Origin: Polycyclovorans algicola TG408 | Lineage (GTDB): Bacteria > Pseudomonadota > Gammaproteobacteria > Nevskiales > Nevskiaceae | Length of the DNA stretch: 64,000 nt | Direction: 5' to 3' | NCBI RefSeq assembly: GCF_000711245.1 | Contig: NZ_JOMH01000001.1 | Coordinates: forward strand, 3,094,830-3,158,829 | Part shown: one piece after another, positions 37,060 to 46,582 of the stretch | Layout: each line of letters opens with the position of its first letter | Numbering within the stretch: position 1 is the first letter of the stretch | Program-made: the position numbers and the translations under genes | Notes under the pieces: generated by a model | What the model saw: only the letters and a program-made list of their open reading frames with translations | Databases searched by the model: none | Told to the model about the DNA's origin: nothing

Positions 37060-38532
37060 ATGCGACCGATGAACCCTCTCTTGCACCCCATCGAAGCACA
37101 GGGCCTGTCGCGCCGCGTTTTCCTCAGGCACCTGCTGTTGACCGCCGGCAGCGTTAGCGCGGCCACCTGGCTGACCGGCTGTGGCTCGTCGGGCACCATG
37201 CCTGGCAGCCAAAGCGGCCGCCGCAGCCCCTTCGCAGACATGGGTCCGCTGCTGCCGGCCGATGACAACGGGGTCCAATTGCCTGCCGGCTTCACCTCGC
37301 GGGTCGTCGCCGTCTTCGGCGAGCCCCCCGTGGCCAGCAACCCCAGCTTTCTGTGGCATTCCGACCCTGATGGTGCGGGCGTCTTCCGCACTGACGATGG
37401 CGGGTGGATTCTGCTTTCGAACTCTGAGGCGCGTGATGCCACGACCGCCTTCGGCCAATTGCCGGCCGACCTGCAAAGCCTCGCCAGCCGCGATTCGCTG
37501 GAAGTGCTCAACAGCGTGCTGGGCCCTATCACCGGTCTGTTGCCGCTCAGTCCGCCGTTGATCGTGCCGTTTGCCGGCGGGGTCAGCGCGCTGCGCTTCG
37601 ATGCCGATGGCACCCTCGTCGACGCCTACCCGGTTCAACGCAACACCACCACCAACTGCTCCGGCGGTGTCACGCCCTGGGGCACGTGGATCAACGGCGA
37701 AGAGATTGCCGACGGCTTCATGTTCGAGTGCAGCCCACTGCGCGACGGTGGCACGCCGATCCGCCTCGACCGATTCGGTCGCAAAGCCCACGAGATGGCG
37801 GCAGTGGACGTTGCCGGCCGGGCGATTTACCACACCGAAGACATCAGCGGCGACGATCGCTTCTACCGCACCGTGTTTGATGCACAGGCGTGGCCCAGCG
37901 GCGGCAAGCCGGACTACGCGCAGGGCGTGCTGCAGGTCTTGGCAGTCGATGCCGGCCTCGAGGCGGCACGACAGGGCCCGGTGCCCATCCGCTGGGTTAA
38001 CGCCGTTGACGACGGCCGCCCACAGAACCAGGTCTACCCACCCGAGTCGACGATCTTCGCCGGCAACGAGGGCGTGTGGTTTCTGCGCGATTTCGTTTTC
38101 TTCTCGACCAAGAGCGACGACAACATCTGGGTGATCGACACCCTTGGCGGCACCGTCGAGAGCATCTACAACCCGGCCGATGGCCCCATCGGCTCGCCGG
38201 TCGACCCCGCTGAGCCGGCGATGTTTGGCGTCGACAACATCTGCATGACCCTCGACGGCGAGATGATCGTGGTCGAAGACGGCGGTGACATGCGCGCCAT
38301 GGTCTTGCTGCCCGATCGCAGCACCATTCCGCTGCTGCGGCTGCCGGGCAATGCCAACGTGACCGAGGTCACCGGACCGGCCTTTTCACCGGATGGCCGG
38401 CGGCTGTATGTGTCCAGCCAGCGGGCGCTGCGCAATGGCCTGCCGGCCGCATTCGGGTTGGGCGGCGTGACCTACGAGATCACCCTGCCGTTTGCGGTGC
38501 GGGTCGATCCACCGCTGGCTGCGATGCTTTAG
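37060..38532 (+). CDS. Tat-exported PhoX/DUF839-like lipoprotein
   Basis: The protein of about 490 residues begins with a twin-arginine signal (LSRRVFLRHLLL, arginines 18-19) that ends in a lipobox, LTGC (C41). It should therefore be folded in the cytoplasm, exported by Tat and lipidated. The body is propeller-like and matches DUF839/PhoX proteins, which include Ca/Fe-dependent phosphatases: NCSGGVTPWGTWINGEE, GRKAHEMAAVDVAGRAIYHT, DNICMTLDGEMIVVEDGG and TGPAFSPDGRRLYVSSQR. Alternative ATG at 37069. The enzymatic activity is not proven by sequence. Its stop overlaps that of the convergent CNNM gene. Confidence 0.82.
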   Translation: MRPMNPLLHPIEAQGLSRRVFLRHLLLTAGSVSAATWLTGCGSSGTMPGSQSGRRSPFADMGPLLPADDNGVQLPAGFTSRVVAVFGEPPVASNPSFLWHSDPDGAGVFRTDDGGWILLSNSEARDATTAFGQLPADLQSLASRDSLEVLNSVLGPITGLLPLSPPLIVPFAGGVSALRFDADGTLVDAYPVQRNTTTNCSGGVTPWGTWINGEEIADGFMFECSPLRDGGTPIRLDRFGRKAHEMAAVDVAGRAIYHTEDISGDDRFYRTVFDAQAWPSGGKPDYAQGVLQVLAVDAGLEAARQGPVPIRWVNAVDDGRPQNQVYPPESTIFAGNEGVWFLRDFVFFSTKSDDNIWVIDTLGGTVESIYNPADGPIGSPVDPAEPAMFGVDNICMTLDGEMIVVEDGGDMRAMVLLPDRSTIPLLRLPGNANVTEVTGPAFSPDGRRLYVSSQRALRNGLPAAFGLGGVTYEITLPFAVRVDPPLAAML

Positions 38533-39593
38533 GGCGTTCCGGCCTGCGAGGCCCCCACCCGTTCGCGCGCCAGCGCCTGCATGTCGGCCACCGTGTCGGC
38601 CTCGTCCATGATCTCCAGCCCCAGCAGGGTTTCAATCACGTCTTCCATGGTGACCACACCCTGGGTCACGCCGTACTCGTCAACCACCACGGCCAGGTGC
38701 GTGCGGCTCTGGGTCAGCCGTTTGACCAGGACCGGCAGGTGCATGCGGTCGAGCACGAACAGCGCCTCGCGCTGGTAATTGCTGACGGGCTGTGTCTGCT
38801 CACCCCGCGCGGCGGCGGCGAGCAGGTCATCACGGAGCACGAACCCGCTCACCGTACCAATCTCGTCGCGATACACCGGCAGACGTGACACCGTGGCCGA
38901 GTCATCGCGCGCCAGAAAGTCGCTGATGACCGTGTCGGCACGTACCGCCTGCACCACCGTGCGCGGCGTCATGATCGCGCGCGCCGTGGTCTCTCGAAAC
39001 GCCATCAGGTTGCGGATCACTTCGGTTTCGCTGTCGTCGAGCCGCCCTTCGTTCTGGCCCTGCTCGGCCATCGCCAGAAAGTCGTGACGCGAGAAAACCG
39101 GCCGGTCACCGTCCTTTTTCAGCAGCCGGGTCAGCCCTTCGCTCATCCGCACCAACGGGTAGAGCACCCAGATCAACACCTTGAGACTAGTCACCGTGAA
39201 CGGCACAAACTTTTGCCAGTAACTGGCGCCCAGGGTTTTGGGAATGATCTCGGAGAAGACCAGAATCGCCAGGGTCGCGGCCCCAGCAATGATCGCCTCG
39301 AAGCTCAGAGACAGGCCAAAAAGGTCCAGACCAGCACTGCCAAACAGCACATTGGCCTGCGCACCAACGCCGATCGCACCCACGGTGTGCGCGGTGGTGT
39401 TGAGCGTGAGAATCGCCGACAGCGGACGGTCGATGTCTTTTTTGAACTCGGCCAGCAACTTGCCGGTGGTGCTGCCCTTGGCGATAGCGCCGGTGACATA
39501 GCTGGGCGTCACCGACAGCAGCACCGCCTCCCACATCGAGCACGCGAAAGAGATCACCAGCGCCAGGAGCAGAAAAACAATCAGTAGCGTCAT
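38529..39593 (-). CDS. CNNM/CorC-type membrane protein with CBS domains
   Basis: The 354-residue protein has an N-terminal DUF21 transmembrane domain (helices at about 1-25, 55-120 and 128-150) and a cytoplasmic CBS pair (RAIMTPRTVVQAVRADTV and THLAVVVDEYGVTQGVVTME). Such proteins are linked to magnesium or cobalt efflux and resistance. It has no C-terminal CorC/HlyC transporter-associated domain, so it is a short form. The ATG is at 39593. It is convergent with the PhoX-like gene by overlapping stop codons. Confidence 0.87.
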   Translation of the reverse strand: MTLLIVFLLLALVISFACSMWEAVLLSVTPSYVTGAIAKGSTTGKLLAEFKKDIDRPLSAILTLNTTAHTVGAIGVGAQANVLFGSAGLDLFGLSLSFEAIIAGAATLAILVFSEIIPKTLGASYWQKFVPFTVTSLKVLIWVLYPLVRMSEGLTRLLKKDGDRPVFSRHDFLAMAEQGQNEGRLDDSETEVIRNLMAFRETTARAIMTPRTVVQAVRADTVISDFLARDDSATVSRLPVYRDEIGTVSGFVLRDDLLAAAARGEQTQPVSNYQREALFVLDRMHLPVLVKRLTQSRTHLAVVVDEYGVTQGVVTMEDVIETLLGLEIMDEADTVADMQALARERVGASQAGTP

Positions 39594-39630
39594 GGCCGCA
39601 GCCTGCCAGAAGCCGCCCGTTGGCGTCCTT

Positions 39631-40194
39631 TCAGGTTCGGGGCAAGGTCACACCCTGCTGGCCCTGGTATTTGCCACCCCTGTCCTTATACGAGGTCTCA
39701 CAAATCTCGTCCGACTCCAGGAACAACATCTGCGCCACGCCCTCGTTGGCGTAAATGCGCGCCGGCAGCGGCGTGGTGTTGGAGAACTCCAGGGTCACAT
39801 GGCCTTCCCATTCCGGCTCCAGCGGCGTGACGTTGACGATGATGCCGCAGCGCGCGTAGGTACTTTTCCCCAGGCAAATGGTCAGCACGCTGCGCGGAAT
39901 GCGGAAGTATTCGACCGTGCGTGCCAGCGCGAACGAGTTGGGCGGAATGATGCACACCGGCCCCTTCACATCGACGAAGCCGCGCGGGTCGAAATTCTTC
40001 GGGTCGACGATGGTGCTGTTGATGTTGGTGAAGATCTTGAATTCATCGGCGCAGCGCACGTCGTAGCCGTAGCTGGACACGCCGTAGCTGATGATCTTCT
40101 GGCCGTCGACTTCGCGGGTTTGCCCCTCGGCAAACGGTTCGATCATGCCCTTGCGGGCCATTTCGGTGATCCAGCGGTCAGATTTGATGCTCAT
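39631..40194 (-). CDS. dcd: dCTP deaminase
   Basis: The product deaminates dCTP to dUTP for thymidylate synthesis. It has 188 residues, the exact family length. Conserved blocks: SIKSDRWI at the start, [40 protein letters not shown] with the catalytic glutamate, and [16 protein letters not shown]. The ATG at 40194 is chosen over an open upstream extension that overlaps apbC. It lies just downstream of apbC, the usual dcd-apbC-metG arrangement of gammaproteobacteria. Confidence 0.96.
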   Translation of the reverse strand: MSIKSDRWITEMARKGMIEPFAEGQTREVDGQKIISYGVSSYGYDVRCADEFKIFTNINSTIVDPKNFDPRGFVDVKGPVCIIPPNSFALARTVEYFRIPRSVLTICLGKSTYARCGIIVNVTPLEPEWEGHVTLEFSNTTPLPARIYANEGVAQMLFLESDEICETSYKDRGGKYQGQQGVTLPRT

Positions 40195-40207
40195 GTGAGT
40201 GCGATCT

Positions 40208-41326
40208 TCAGTCGTCGGTGATTTCGAGGGTCGGGAAGCTTCCAGCCGCGCCAAAGGCCAGCTTTGCAGCCGCGCTGATGGCGATGTCGCGGTAGCGCCG
40301 GGCCAACGCGCCATCGGGCTCGGCGACCACGGTGGGGTGGCCACCGTCTGCGTTGAGGCGAATGCTCAGGTCCAGCGGCAGGCTGCCCAGCAGCGCAATG
40401 CCGGCGTCATTGGCCATACGCTGGCCGCCGCCACTGCCGAAGATCGCTTCTTCATGGCCGCAGTTGCTGCACACATGGGTGCTCATGTTCTCGACCACGC
40501 CCAGCACCGGCACCGACACCTTGTTGAACATGGCCAGCGCCTTGCGCGCGTCCAGCAGCGCGATGTCTTGCGGCGTGGTGACGATCACCGCGCCCGACAC
40601 CGGAATCTTCTGCGACAAGGTGAGCTGGATGTCGCCGGTGCCCGGCGGCAGGTCGATGACCAGGTAATCCAGGTCGTCCCAGCGGGTTTCGGTGATCAAC
40701 TGGGTCAGTGCCTGGCTGACCATCGGCCCGCGCCAGATCATCGCCTGCGACGCGTCGATGAGGTAACCGATGCTCATCGTCTGCACGCCGTGCGCCATCA
40801 CCGGCAGCATGGTTTTGCCGTCGGGCGAGCTGGGCTTGGTGGCATCGGCGCCCATCATTCGCGGCTGGCTGGGGCCGTAGATGTCGGCATCCAGCAGGCC
40901 CACGCGCGCGCCCTCGGCGTGCAGCGCCAGCGCCAGATTGGCCGACACCGTGGACTTGCCCACTCCGCCCTTGCCGCTGGCCACGGCGATGATGTTGCGA
41001 ATGCCGGGGTAGGCCTTGAGCGCGCCGCCTAAGGTGGCAGTGCCGATCACACTGCTCACATCAACAGTTATGGGCCCTTCCAACACCGTGGCCAACACCT
41101 TCGGCAGATCGGCTTGCAGCGTGGCGGCAAGACTGCGCGCCGGAATCGGCAGGTTCAGTTGCAGTCGCCAGCCCGTGCCATCCGCCACACACCCGCCGAC
41201 CACCCCGGCGCTCACCAGGCCTTGCCCGATCAACGGGTGTTGGTAGTCGTCCAGTGCGGCCAGCACCTCGGGGGAACAATCCTGCATCACGGCGCCCGCG
41301 AAAAATGGGGCTGCATTGTGCGACAT
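40208..41326 (-). CDS. apbC: Iron-sulfur cluster carrier ATPase ApbC/Mrp
   Basis: The P-loop protein of about 372 residues carries [4Fe-4S] clusters to apoproteins. It has an N-terminal MIP18-like domain, the deviant Walker [20 protein letters not shown], Walker [13 protein letters not shown] and the cluster-binding CSNC. The start is uncertain: ATG at 41326 ([11 protein letters not shown]) or ATG at 41287 (MQDCSPEVL). In related genomes metG is the divergent neighbour; here about 14 kb of accessory genes separate them. Confidence 0.93.
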   Translation of the reverse strand: MSHNAAPFFAGAVMQDCSPEVLAALDDYQHPLIGQGLVSAGVVGGCVADGTGWRLQLNLPIPARSLAATLQADLPKVLATVLEGPITVDVSSVIGTATLGGALKAYPGIRNIIAVASGKGGVGKSTVSANLALALHAEGARVGLLDADIYGPSQPRMMGADATKPSSPDGKTMLPVMAHGVQTMSIGYLIDASQAMIWRGPMVSQALTQLITETRWDDLDYLVIDLPPGTGDIQLTLSQKIPVSGAVIVTTPQDIALLDARKALAMFNKVSVPVLGVVENMSTHVCSNCGHEEAIFGSGGGQRMANDAGIALLGSLPLDLSIRLNADGGHPTVVAEPDGALARRYRDIAISAAAKLAFGAAGSFPTLEITDD

Positions 41327-41419
41327 CGGCGCGCATCCGGCAGTGCGCCCACGGGCGTATGAAGGGCGTCGCTCATCCGAGTGACGACGCTGTTGCCCCA
41401 CCTCACCCGGAGTGCCTCC

Positions 41420-42421
41420 ATGTCATCGCACCGTTTCTGGTCGACCCCGTTAATGGTCGGCACACTGATCGCAGCCGGTGGCCTGACCGGGTCCGCCCTG
41501 GCCAACGACCCCGTCGCGCAGGTTGATGCGCTGGAAGCGCTGGCCGGCAAGCATCCGGGCTTTCGTCGTGGCCAGGCCAAGGGCGTATGTGCCAGTGGTC
41601 ATTTCGTCGGCACCGAGGCGGGCAGGGGGTTGAGCAAGGCCAGCGCCTTTTCGGGCGACAAGCACGCGGTGGTGGCGCGTTTCTCGGTGGGGGGCGGCAA
41701 CCCGACCGCCACCGATCAATCCAAGTCAGCGCGCGGCCTGGCGCTGCAGATGACCCTGCCGAACGGCGAGCAATGGCAAATGGCCAACATTTCGGCGCCG
41801 TTGTACTTCGTCGGCAAGCCCGAATTGTTTGCGCCCTTCGTGCTGGCCCGCGCGCCCGACCCAGCCACCAGCAAGCCCGATCCTGACGCACTCGCCGCCT
41901 TCAGCAAGGCGCACCCCGAGACGCTCAAGCAGGCGGCGTGGCTGGCCGAGCAACCCATCGGCGGCAGCTACGCCGGCTACCGCTACTGGGGCGTCAACGC
42001 TTTCGAATTGACCGATGCCGAGGACGAAAGCCAGTTCGTGCGCTGGTCGTTCACCCCGCAGGTCGAGCTTGCCCCGCCGGATGTGGCCAGGCTCGCCAAG
42101 CTGGGTGATGATTTTCTGGCCGATGACCTGGCCCGGCGCCTTGAAGACGGGCCGGTCGCCTTCGACTTTCATTTCCAACTGGCCACCGAAGACGACTCGC
42201 GGGTCGATGCCACGACAATCTGGCCCGACAGCAATCCACGCGTGCTGGCGGGCACCCTGGTGATCGACGCCACTACGCCCGGTGTGGGCGGGGCCTGCGA
42301 CAAGATGATGTTCAACCCGCTGACCCTGCCCGAGGGCATTGCGCCGTCGGACGACCCGGTATTGCACGCTCGGCCGGGCGCCTACGCGGTGTCATTCGGG
42401 CGTCGCGCAGGCGACCAGTAA
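41420..42421 (+). CDS. Periplasmic catalase-family peroxidase
   Basis: The 333-residue protein has a signal peptide (MVGTLIAAGGLTGSALA). It matches the short catalase-related family: KGVCASGHFVGTEAG with the distal histidine, ARFSVGGGNP, ADQSKSARG-like TDQSKSARGLALQM with the conserved arginine, and a C-terminal RPGAYAVSFGRR with the candidate heme tyrosine. These proteins are heme peroxidases rather than true catalases and detoxify organic peroxides. ATG at 41420. It is divergent from apbC and is the first gene of the accessory block. Confidence 0.88.
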   Translation: MSSHRFWSTPLMVGTLIAAGGLTGSALANDPVAQVDALEALAGKHPGFRRGQAKGVCASGHFVGTEAGRGLSKASAFSGDKHAVVARFSVGGGNPTATDQSKSARGLALQMTLPNGEQWQMANISAPLYFVGKPELFAPFVLARAPDPATSKPDPDALAAFSKAHPETLKQAAWLAEQPIGGSYAGYRYWGVNAFELTDAEDESQFVRWSFTPQVELAPPDVARLAKLGDDFLADDLARRLEDGPVAFDFHFQLATEDDSRVDATTIWPDSNPRVLAGTLVIDATTPGVGGACDKMMFNPLTLPEGIAPSDDPVLHARPGAYAVSFGRRAGDQ

Positions 42422-42448
42422 CCCGAGACGAGCGCACATCAACCGGGC

Positions 42449-42907
42449 TCAACCGCCCGTTGCTGGCATGGCAGCGGCGATTCGTTGCGCCAACGCCTCA
42501 AGCGCATCGCGCCCGTTCTCGCGCGGACGGCGCTTGGCGGCCAGCAGACTGATGTGCCAGATCAGCCGCGTCACCGTGCGCAGCGTGTCGCCGCCGTAGC
42601 GCGGAATGACGTGAATGTGCACGTGCGGCACCGTCTGGCTGGCGCCCTTGCCGTCGTTCACCAGCAGGTGCTGCGCAAGGCTGCCCAGCGCCTGACGCTG
42701 GGCAACACCCACGCGCCGCGCGACTTCCCACAGGTGCCCCCGCAGGTCGGCATCCAGTTCATCCAGGGTCGCCACCGACTTGCGCGGCACCACCAGCACA
42801 TGGCCACGAGTGATCGGATTGATGTCCATGAAGGCCACGCATTCTTCGTCCTGATGCACGAAGCTGGCGGGCAGCGCGCCTGCCATCAGATGGTCGAAAA
42901 TCGTCAT
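42449..42907 (-). CDS. HIT family nucleotide hydrolase/transferase
   Basis: The 152-residue histidine-triad protein has the catalytic motif HVHIHVIPRYGG and the N-terminal IFDHLMAGALPASFVHQDEE with FMDINPITRGHVLVVPRKSV. HIT proteins hydrolyse AMP-linked compounds such as adenosine phosphoramidates. The natural substrate cannot be told. The ATG is at 42907. It converges with the catalase-like gene and is divergent from the restriction region. Confidence 0.9.
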   Translation of the reverse strand: MTIFDHLMAGALPASFVHQDEECVAFMDINPITRGHVLVVPRKSVATLDELDADLRGHLWEVARRVGVAQRQALGSLAQHLLVNDGKGASQTVPHVHIHVIPRYGGDTLRTVTRLIWHISLLAAKRRPRENGRDALEALAQRIAAAMPATGG

Positions 42908-43162
42908 GTTTGATTAGCTCTCGGGTCAACAAGGATGTGATGCGCACCGATACGGATCGAGACGCCCAAAAGGTTTGCAGTACGCTACAAGCCTCAAAAA
43001 AACTTTTGCCGCAGATGGGAACCCTTGGGGCACCCGCAATCATCATTGCCCTGCTCTTGAGATGTGATCAGCTCGACTTCATTGAAGGATCAAGATCGGC
43101 TGGGTGAATCATGCGCGAGGGAGCAAGCCGACGACAATGAAGCGCCTCGGAGAAGCGGTCGC
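42908..43162. other. AT-richer gap at the left edge of the restriction locus
   Basis: This 255-bp gap between the HIT gene and the AlbA-domain remnant is less GC-rich than its surroundings (for example CAAAAAAACTTTTGCC near 42997). It contains only short frames without recognisable content. It presumably holds the promoter for the hsd genes; I could not pick one confidently. No attachment site or direct repeat is obvious. Confidence 0.4.
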
Positions 43163-43765
43163 GTGAGCCTCGAAGGACAACTCCTCGATAAAAATTTTTT
43201 GCGATCAGTCACCGGCAAAAGTGCCGACTGGAACGAGCCGGTCAAAGATTGCGTCGCGTTCGCCAACGCGACGGGTGGTCGCCTGCCACTCGGCATCGAA
43301 GATGGTCATGAGCTGCCTTCGGTCGAGACGCTGCAATCTTGGATCAAGCGATGGCTGGAATGGGCTTTGATCCAAAGCGCGGGCCGCTACCCTGACACCA
43401 AGATGGGCGACCTTCATCGGCGGGTAGGGGCAGAAATTCCGCGCTCTCGGGTACGGCGTGCTGTTGAGCAACTGGTCAAAGACGGCGAACTGCTTCAGAA
43501 GGGGGGCGCAATGGCACACGCTACCGCCTCCCCTGATTTGGCTCAAAAGCGGCCATATCCGCCCAGCCTGAACCAAATTAATGCGCCAAACGGGCCGACT
43601 CGAACGCTAACGATTTATTCCGCCAAGAGTTTTGCTTTGGTCCACAAGCGAGACTTGAGCCAAAGTGCCTTCCCGAGAGCGCAATCGAAGAGCTTGCGTC
43701 CTGCCAGCGATAGCAGAACAGCATGGAATCTTGGTGCATTACGCACCAGACAGGGAAAACGGTAA
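43163..43765 (+). pseudogene. Internally deleted AlbA_2 (Schlafen-like) ATP-binding protein gene
   Basis: The frame starts at GTG 43163 after GGAG. Residues 1-50 are a good start of an AlbA_2 domain protein (LLDKNFLRSVTGKSADWNEP, CVAFANATGGRLPLGIEDGH). Such proteins are normally about 450-550 residues and often sit inside type I restriction loci. Here the domain breaks off and joins a winged-helix-like C-terminal piece (GDLHRRVGAEIPRSRVRRAV, EQLVKDGELLQKGG), so some 300 codons appear to be missing. The remaining 80 or so codons to the stop do not look like protein. hsdR starts 3 bp later. Confidence 0.6.
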
Positions 43766-43768
43766 CTC

Positions 43769-46567
43769 ATGACCAAATCCGAGGCTCAAACCCGATCAGA
43801 GCTGGTTGACCAGCACCTCGCCCAGTCTGGCTGGAACATCAAGGACCCCACGCAGGTCATCGAAGAATTCGACATCTTGACCGTCTTGCCAGAGGGGGCG
43901 GCCGAACCGCGTACGCGCTACGAAGGCCACCAGTTCAGCGACTATGTCCTGCTGGGCAAAGACCGCAAGCCACTGGCGGTAATCGAAGCCAAAAAAACAA
44001 GCCGAGATGCTGCCATTGGTCGTGAGCAAGCGAAGCAGTATTGCCACAACATCCAGAAGCAATTGGGCGGTGAGCTGCCATTCTGCTTTTACACAAACGG
44101 TCACGAAACCTATTTCTGGGATCTGGGAAATGCCCCACCGCGCAAGGTGGTCGGTTTTCCCACCCGTGACGACCTAGAACGCTTCGCCTACATCCGCCGC
44201 AATCGCAAGCCACTGACGCAAGAGTTCATCAACACCTCGATTGCAGGTCGCGACTACCAAATCCGTGCGATTCGCTCAGTGCTCGAAGGCATTGAGCAGA
44301 AAAAGCGTGACTTCCTGCTGGTGATGGCCACCGGCACCGGCAAAACCCGCACCTGCATTGCCATGGTCGATGCCTTGATGCGCGCTGGCCACGCTGAGAA
44401 GGTGCTGTTTCTGGTCGATCGCATCGCACTTCGCGAGCAGGCACTGGCGGCCTTCAAGGAACACATGCCCAACGAGCCGCGCTGGCCCAATATGGGCGAA
44501 AAACTGATCGCCAAAGACCGCCGCATTTACGTTGCCACCTATCCCACGATGCTCAACATCATCCGGGACAAGGCGCAGCACTTGTCTCCGCATTTCTTCG
44601 ATTTCATCGTCGTCGATGAGAGCCATCGCTCCATCTACAACACCTTCGGCGAAGTGCTCGACTACTTCAAAACCATCACCCTGGGTCTGACGGCCACGCC
44701 GACCGACATCATCGATCACAACACCTTCCAGCTTTTCCATTGCGAAGACGGCCTGCCGACCTTCGCCTATACCTTCGAAGAGGCCGTGAACAACGTGCCG
44801 CCCTACCTCTGCAACTTCCAGGTCATGAAGATTCAGACCAAGTTCCAGATGGAAGGCATCAGCAAACGCACGATTTCGCTGGAAGACCAAAAAAAGCTGA
44901 TCCTGCAAGGCAAGGAGGTTGACGAAATCAACTTCGAAGGCTCGCAGCTCGAAAAGCAGGTGATCAACAAGGGCACCAACACCCTGATCGTCCGCGAGTT
45001 CATGGAGGAATCCATCAAGGACGCCAACGGCGTGCTGCCGGGCAAAACCATCTTCTTCTGCGCCACCATGGCCCACGCCCGGCGCATCGAAGAAATCTTC
45101 GACAAGCTTTATCCGCAGTACAAGGGCGAGCTGGCCAAGGTGCTGGTGTCGGACGACCCGCGCGTCTACGGCAAGGGCGGTCTGCTCGATCAGTTCACCA
45201 ACAACGACATGCCACGCATTGCCATCAGCGTGGACATGCTCGACACCGGCATCGACGTGCGCGAAATCGTCAACCTCGTGTTCGCCAAACCGGTCTATTC
45301 CTACACCAAGTTCTGGCAGATGGTCGGACGCGGCACACGCTTGCTGGAAACGAGCAAGCCCAAACCCTGGTGCCTTGAGAAAGACGTGTTCCTGATCCTC
45401 GACTGCTGGGACAACTTTGAATACTTCAAGCTCAATCCCAAGGGCAAGGAACTCAAGCCACAGTTGCCACTGCCCGTGCGTTTGGTAGGTCTGCGGCTCG
45501 ACAAGATCGAGAAGGCCAACGACAGCGGCCATGCCGACATTGCTGGTCGTGAAATCGCCAAGCTCCGCCTGCAAATTACTGCGCTGCCCAAGGAATCGGT
45601 GGTGATCAAAGAAGCCGCCGCTGTGCTGGCGCGGCTGGAAGATGAAAATTTCTGGATCAGCCTCAGCCACGACCGGTTGGAGTTCCTGCGCGCTGAAATC
45701 AAGCCGCTGTTCCGTACCGTCTCCGAGGCCGACTTCAAGGCCATGCGTTTTGAGCGCGATCTGCTGGAATACTCGCTGGCCGTGCTGAATGAAGACAAAG
45801 CACAAGCCGACGCCATCAAGGCAGGCATCGTCGAACAGATCAGTGAACTGCCGCTCTCGGTCAGCTTCGTGAAGCAGGAAGAAGCCCTGATCCGCGCCGC
45901 GCAAACCAGCCGCTACTGGGTCAAGGCGGATGAAGATGCCTTCGATGAATTGGTCGCCAAGCTCGGTCCACTGATGAAATTCCGCGAGCAAAGCACCGGC
46001 CAGGAGCAAACCCACCTCGACCTGCTCGATGAGTTGCACAAGAAAGAACGGGTGGAATTCGGCCCGCAGCACGAGGCGGTGAGCATCAGTCGTTACCGTC
46101 AAATGGTCGAGGCGCTGATTGCCGACCTCACCGAGCACAATCCGGTACTGCAGAAGATCAAGAACGGCGAGGCAGTAAGTGCAGATGACGCCAACCGACT
46201 AGCCGAACTGCTGCATGAAGAACATCCACATATCACCGAACATCTGCTGCGGCAGGTCTACAAGAACCGCAAGGCGCGCTTCATTCAGTTCATTCGCCAC
46301 ATCATGGGCATTGAGTTACTTCAGAGCTTTCCGGATGAAGTCAGCGCCGCCTTCGACCAATTCATCCGTGCCCACACAACGCTCAGCAGCCGACAGATGG
46401 ATTTCCTCAACCTGCTGAAGAACTTCATCATCGAGCGCGAAATGGTGGAGAAGAGAGACCTGATCAACGCCCCCTTTACGGTCATCCACCCGCAGGGCAT
46501 CCGTGGCGTGTTCAGCACGGCCGAAATCAACGACATCCTTCAGCTGACCGAACGGTTGGCTGCCTAA
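43769..46567 (+). CDS. hsdR: Type I restriction enzyme, endonuclease/translocase subunit R
   Basis: The 932-residue motor and nuclease subunit cuts DNA remote from the unmethylated site. Residues 55-80 hold the PD-(D/E)xK nuclease (D58 in FSDYVLL, E73-A-K75 in AVIEAKKTSR). The SF2 motor follows: Walker A MATGTGKT (186-193), DESH (283-286), TATP (308-311) and motif VI MVGRGTRLL. The C-terminal part resembles the EcoEI-type R subunit that binds the methylase. All catalytic residues are present. ATG at 43769; 15 bp separate it from hsdM. Confidence 0.95.
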   Translation: MTKSEAQTRSELVDQHLAQSGWNIKDPTQVIEEFDILTVLPEGAAEPRTRYEGHQFSDYVLLGKDRKPLAVIEAKKTSRDAAIGREQAKQYCHNIQKQLGGELPFCFYTNGHETYFWDLGNAPPRKVVGFPTRDDLERFAYIRRNRKPLTQEFINTSIAGRDYQIRAIRSVLEGIEQKKRDFLLVMATGTGKTRTCIAMVDALMRAGHAEKVLFLVDRIALREQALAAFKEHMPNEPRWPNMGEKLIAKDRRIYVATYPTMLNIIRDKAQHLSPHFFDFIVVDESHRSIYNTFGEVLDYFKTITLGLTATPTDIIDHNTFQLFHCEDGLPTFAYTFEEAVNNVPPYLCNFQVMKIQTKFQMEGISKRTISLEDQKKLILQGKEVDEINFEGSQLEKQVINKGTNTLIVREFMEESIKDANGVLPGKTIFFCATMAHARRIEEIFDKLYPQYKGELAKVLVSDDPRVYGKGGLLDQFTNNDMPRIAISVDMLDTGIDVREIVNLVFAKPVYSYTKFWQMVGRGTRLLETSKPKPWCLEKDVFLILDCWDNFEYFKLNPKGKELKPQLPLPVRLVGLRLDKIEKANDSGHADIAGREIAKLRLQITALPKESVVIKEAAAVLARLEDENFWISLSHDRLEFLRAEIKPLFRTVSEADFKAMRFERDLLEYSLAVLNEDKAQADAIKAGIVEQISELPLSVSFVKQEEALIRAAQTSRYWVKADEDAFDELVAKLGPLMKFREQSTGQEQTHLDLLDELHKKERVEFGPQHEAVSISRYRQMVEALIADLTEHNPVLQKIKNGEAVSADDANRLAELLHEEHPHITEHLLRQVYKNRKARFIQFIRHIMGIELLQSFPDEVSAAFDQFIRAHTTLSSRQMDFLNLLKNFIIEREMVEKRDLINAPFTVIHPQGIRGVFSTAEINDILQLTERLAA

Positions 46568-46582
46568 ACAACAAGGCACCCC

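Noticed and set aside
42910-43107. Short plus-strand frame upstream of the AlbA remnant
   Set aside because: It has no Shine-Dalgarno, no domain and ordinary gap composition.
44276-46138. Long minus-strand open frame (about 620 codons) opposite hsdR
   Set aside because: It is antisense to an intact hsdR with all motifs and has no recognisable domain.
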